NCBI RefSeq assembly: GCF_038502225.1
Contig: NC_091372.1
Location: forward strand, 10,749,642-10,813,641
Direction of reading: 5' to 3'
Length of the DNA: 64,000 nucleotides
Origin: Cherax quadricarinatus
Taxonomy: Eukaryota > Arthropoda > Malacostraca > Decapoda > Parastacidae
Shown one piece after another: positions 63,277 through 64,000 of the stretch (the stretch's first letter is position 1; every line of letters begins with the position of its first letter). The position numbers and the translations under genes are program-made. The notes beneath the pieces were generated by a model. That model was not told the DNA's origin. It searched no databases and was given only the letters and a program-made list of their open reading frames with translations.

Positions 63277-63540
63277 TTTGGAGTCCAGTCCCTGGACCAA
63301 TTATGTACCTCTGTAATCTTTTGACTACCGCCCACAGGATGGGTATGGGGTGCATAATAAACATATTAAACTAAAAACTAAACTGTGGTAGTACTACTGG
63401 CACCTTTGTACCTTCTTCATCTATCAAAACTTTGGGGCCCAGTCCCTGGACCCATTATGTACCTCTGTAAGCTTTTGAGTACCTTCAACAGGATGGGTAC
63501 GGGGTGCTTAATAAACATATTAAACTAACTAACTACTGGT
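63277..63540 (+). mobile_element. Two tandem LINE-like 3' ends
   Basis: Blocks CTTTGG.G.CCAGTCCCTGGACC and CAGGATGGGTA(T/C)GGGGTGC, then TTAATAAACATATTAAACTAA, occur twice (63277-63395, 63421-63538). Each ends in an (ACTA)n-like tail, typical of non-LTR 3' ends. Confidence 0.6.
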
Positions 63541-63569
63541 CCATATAAGTTTATTCAGTTATACACAAA

Positions 63570-64000
63570 TTCAGATGGGTCTATGAAGGATGAGGTGAAT
63601 AATAGATTTGATGAGGGGAAAAGGGTGAGTGGTGCACTTAGGAGTCTGTGGAGACAAAGAACTTTGTCCTTGGAGGCAAAGAGGGGAATGTATGGGAGAG
63701 TTATACCAACACTCTTGTATGGGTGTGAAGCATGGGTGATGAATGTTGCAGCGAGGAGAAGGCTGGAGGCAGTGGAGATGTCATGTCTGAGGGCAATGTG
63801 TGGTGTGAATATAATGCAGAGAATTCGTAGTTTGGAAGTTAGGAGGAGGTGCGGGATTACCAAAACTGTTGTCCAGAGGGCTGAGGAAGGGTTGTTGAGG
63901 TGGTTCGGACATGTAGAGAGAATGGAGCAAAACAGAGTGACTTCAAGAGTGTATCAGTCTGTAGTGGAAGGAAGGCGGGGTAGGGGTCGGCCTAGGAAAG
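63570..64000 (+). pseudogene. LINE copy E, RT C-terminal fragment, runs off the window
   Basis: The plus strand reads SDGSMKDEVNNRFDEGKRVS, GALRSLWRQRTLSLEAKRGM, GCEAWVMNVAARRRLEAVEM and GRRGRGRPRK. Subfamily B, with a 3-nt deletion in the MYGRVIPTLLYG segment. Opposite orientation to copies A-D. The rest lies beyond 64000. Confidence 0.88.

Overview
This window is nuclear DNA from an arthropod, most likely a decapod crustacean (a crayfish-like genome is my best guess). The evidence is intron-rich animal genes with GT-AG introns, AATAAA signals, long (TG)n tracts and a very dense load of DNA transposons, non-LTR retrotransposons, Penelope fragments and minisatellites. The organism call is an inference; no search was run.

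Three host genes can be supported. (1) 2309-2529 (+) is the last coding exon of a BRCT-domain protein that resembles the C-terminus of 53BP1. (2) MRPL2, mitochondrial large-subunit ribosomal protein uL2, lies on the + strand in five exons from 9001 to 24660. Its 5' part is lost in or before a 100-N assembly gap (8901-9000). (3) LSG1, the circularly permuted GTPase that recycles NMD3 from pre-60S ribosomes, lies on the - strand in eleven exons from 62911 down to 27963. All exon phases match and the inferred protein is 613 aa. MRPL2 and LSG1 are convergent, so two ribosome-related genes share a repeat-filled 3.3 kb intergenic region.

Nearly everything else is mobile or repetitive. MRPL2 intron 2 of the visible part holds a Tigger-like shell (10379-15368) whose coding interior has been replaced by about 224 copies of a 20-bp minisatellite. 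MRPL2 intron 4 holds an intact Tigger/pogo transposase ORF (20294-22084). The MRPL2/LSG1 intergenic region holds a 1.5-kb Penelope-derived palindrome. LSG1 introns hold four copies of one APE-type LINE family (two almost identical), a 57-bp minisatellite grown from the LINE 3' tail, a 50-bp minisatellite, an internally deleted Tigger with a 255-aa ORF, five piggyBac-type non-autonomous elements and one apparently intact piggyBac transposase gene (59370-61637).

Insertions are often nested, and target duplications (TTAA, TA, 8-10 bp) allow relative dating. No bacterial-type operon, CRISPR array, rRNA or convincing functional tRNA gene is present. Transposase and reverse-transcriptase ORFs are self-contained parasites; only LSG1 and MRPL2 share a host theme (ribosome assembly and translation).
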